From positions 1 to 6,265 of the forward strand of contig CADCQR010000059.1 of the NCBI GenBank assembly GCA_902803685.1: DNA of 6,265 nucleotides. The letters are read 5' to 3'. A model generated the notes under the pieces. That model saw only the letters and a list, made by a program, of their open reading frames with translations, was not told where the DNA came from and made no database searches. Below, piece after piece: positions 5,793 through 6,265 of this stretch; within the stretch, counting starts at the first letter, position 1, and each line of letters starts with the position of its first letter. The translations under genes and the position numbers were made by a program. Source of the DNA: an uncultured Erysipelotrichaceae bacterium (lineage in GTDB: Bacteria; Bacillota_I; Bacilli_A; RF39; UBA660).

Positions 5793-6265
5793 ATGGATGT
5801 ACAAAAAATGGGGCGTTTTATCGCAGAAACAAGGAAATCTATGCATTTAACCCAGAGTCAATTAGGAGAAAAGCTAGGGATTAGTGGTAAAGCAGTTTCT
5901 AAATGGGAACGTGGTATTAGTGCTCCAGATATTGGTTTATTAAATGAGTTAAGCAAAATATTAGAAGTTAATGTAACAGAAATATTAACAGGAAAGAAAG
6001 TAAATGAATATATTACCAAAGAATCTGCTAGTGAAATGGCGCTTTCTAGCATAGGCGCCTATAGCAATTTTTTTAAGAAAAAATACATAAAGACTATAAT
6101 AGTATTAATATTTACCATCCTTTTACTTACTTTCGCATTTTCTTCAATTTATTTAATAAGCAACTATAACAAATGCTTTGTATATAAATTATCTAGTGCC
6201 AAAGATGATTTTTATATGGAGGGAATAATAGCAATCAATCAAGATGAGAATAGTTTAATATTGAC
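5793..6265 (+). CDS. membrane-anchored XRE-family transcriptional regulator (3' end outside window)
   Basis: The frame stays open for 157 codons to the window edge. Residues about 6-66 are a Cro/CI-type helix-turn-helix: RKSMHLTQSQLGEKLGIS holds the first helices, SGKAVSKWERG (31-41) the recognition helix, and PDIGLLNELSKILEVNVTEIL the closing helices. A charged linker follows (67-98), then FFKKKYIK and a single hydrophobic helix at about 99-123. By the positive-inside rule the lysines at 95-100 keep the DNA-binding domain in the cytoplasm, so the remaining part (124 onward, FYMEGIIAINQDENSLIL at the cut end) should lie outside the membrane. Such one-protein designs occur in Firmicutes, but I do not recognise the outer domain. 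The gene is divergent from the importer cassette and may bind sites in the shared intergenic region. The DNA-binding domain is certain; the anchor is well supported. Confidence 0.87.
   Translation, partial: MDVQKMGRFIAETRKSMHLTQSQLGEKLGISGKAVSKWERGISAPDIGLLNELSKILEVNVTEILTGKKVNEYITKESASEMALSSIGAYSNFFKKKYIKTIIVLIFTILLLTFAFSSIYLISNYNKCFVYKLSSAKDDFYMEGIIAINQDENSLIL
6051..6062. repeat. 12-base perfect palindrome inside the XRE gene
   Basis: ATAGGCGCCTAT is its own reverse complement and is unusually GC-rich for this window. It encodes part of the linker (I87 to Y90) just before the membrane helix. It may be chance; no function is claimed. Confidence 0.4.

Noticed and set aside
5858..6052. Minus-strand open frame of 64 codons
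   Set aside because: It is antisense to the helix-turn-helix domain of the XRE gene and has no recognisable features.

Overview
The window is AT-rich DNA with strong purine-rich Shine-Dalgarno sites, TGn-TATAAT promoters and short intergenic gaps. It looks like chromosome from a low-GC Firmicute, most likely a Clostridia-like anaerobe. The species cannot be named from this sequence. Gene content supports the same reading: an oxygen-labile type iron-dependent FucO alcohol dehydrogenase, an IS30-family transposase of the Firmicute type, and a one-domain XRE regulator with a membrane anchor.

Layout from left to right. (1) Positions 1-537, minus strand: the N-terminal 179 codons of an IS30-family transposase, cut by the window edge before its catalytic domain. 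(2) Positions 538-716: a divergent intergenic region with an extended -10 promoter facing each way; one end of the IS element should lie here. (3) Positions 717-3079, plus strand: a two-gene unit of a FucO-type lactaldehyde/1,2-propanediol oxidoreductase and, 17 bases later, a stand-alone FIST-domain sensory protein. (4) Positions 3108-3143: a hairpin with A and T tracts on both sides, which can end transcription from both directions. (5) Positions 3147-5482, minus strand: an ABC importer of the taurine/sulfonate/thiamine-precursor/nitrate class, in the order binding protein, ATPase, permease. Each junction overlaps by exactly 11 bases. The binding protein has lost its signal peptide and first strand, so it is called a pseudogene. 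(6) Positions 5483-5792: 310 bases without a gene, carrying a perfect 7-3-7 palindrome, two further copies of its core, and a short direct repeat next to the last gene. (7) Positions 5793-6265, plus strand: a membrane-anchored XRE regulator, cut by the right window edge.

How the parts may work together. The FucO and FIST genes almost certainly share a transcript. A small-molecule sensor co-expressed with an aldehyde/alcohol oxidoreductase, with no kinase, chemoreceptor or cyclase fused to it, is the least explained item here. The ABC cassette keeps an ATPase with all its motifs and a full-length permease, but its visible binding protein could neither be exported nor form a complete ligand site. 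The cassette is therefore either decaying or dependent on a binding protein encoded elsewhere. The repeated TAAACT-N3-AGT motif between the cassette and the XRE gene suggests a regulated divergent region, but which protein binds it is unknown. I see no complete new defence or mobile system in the window.
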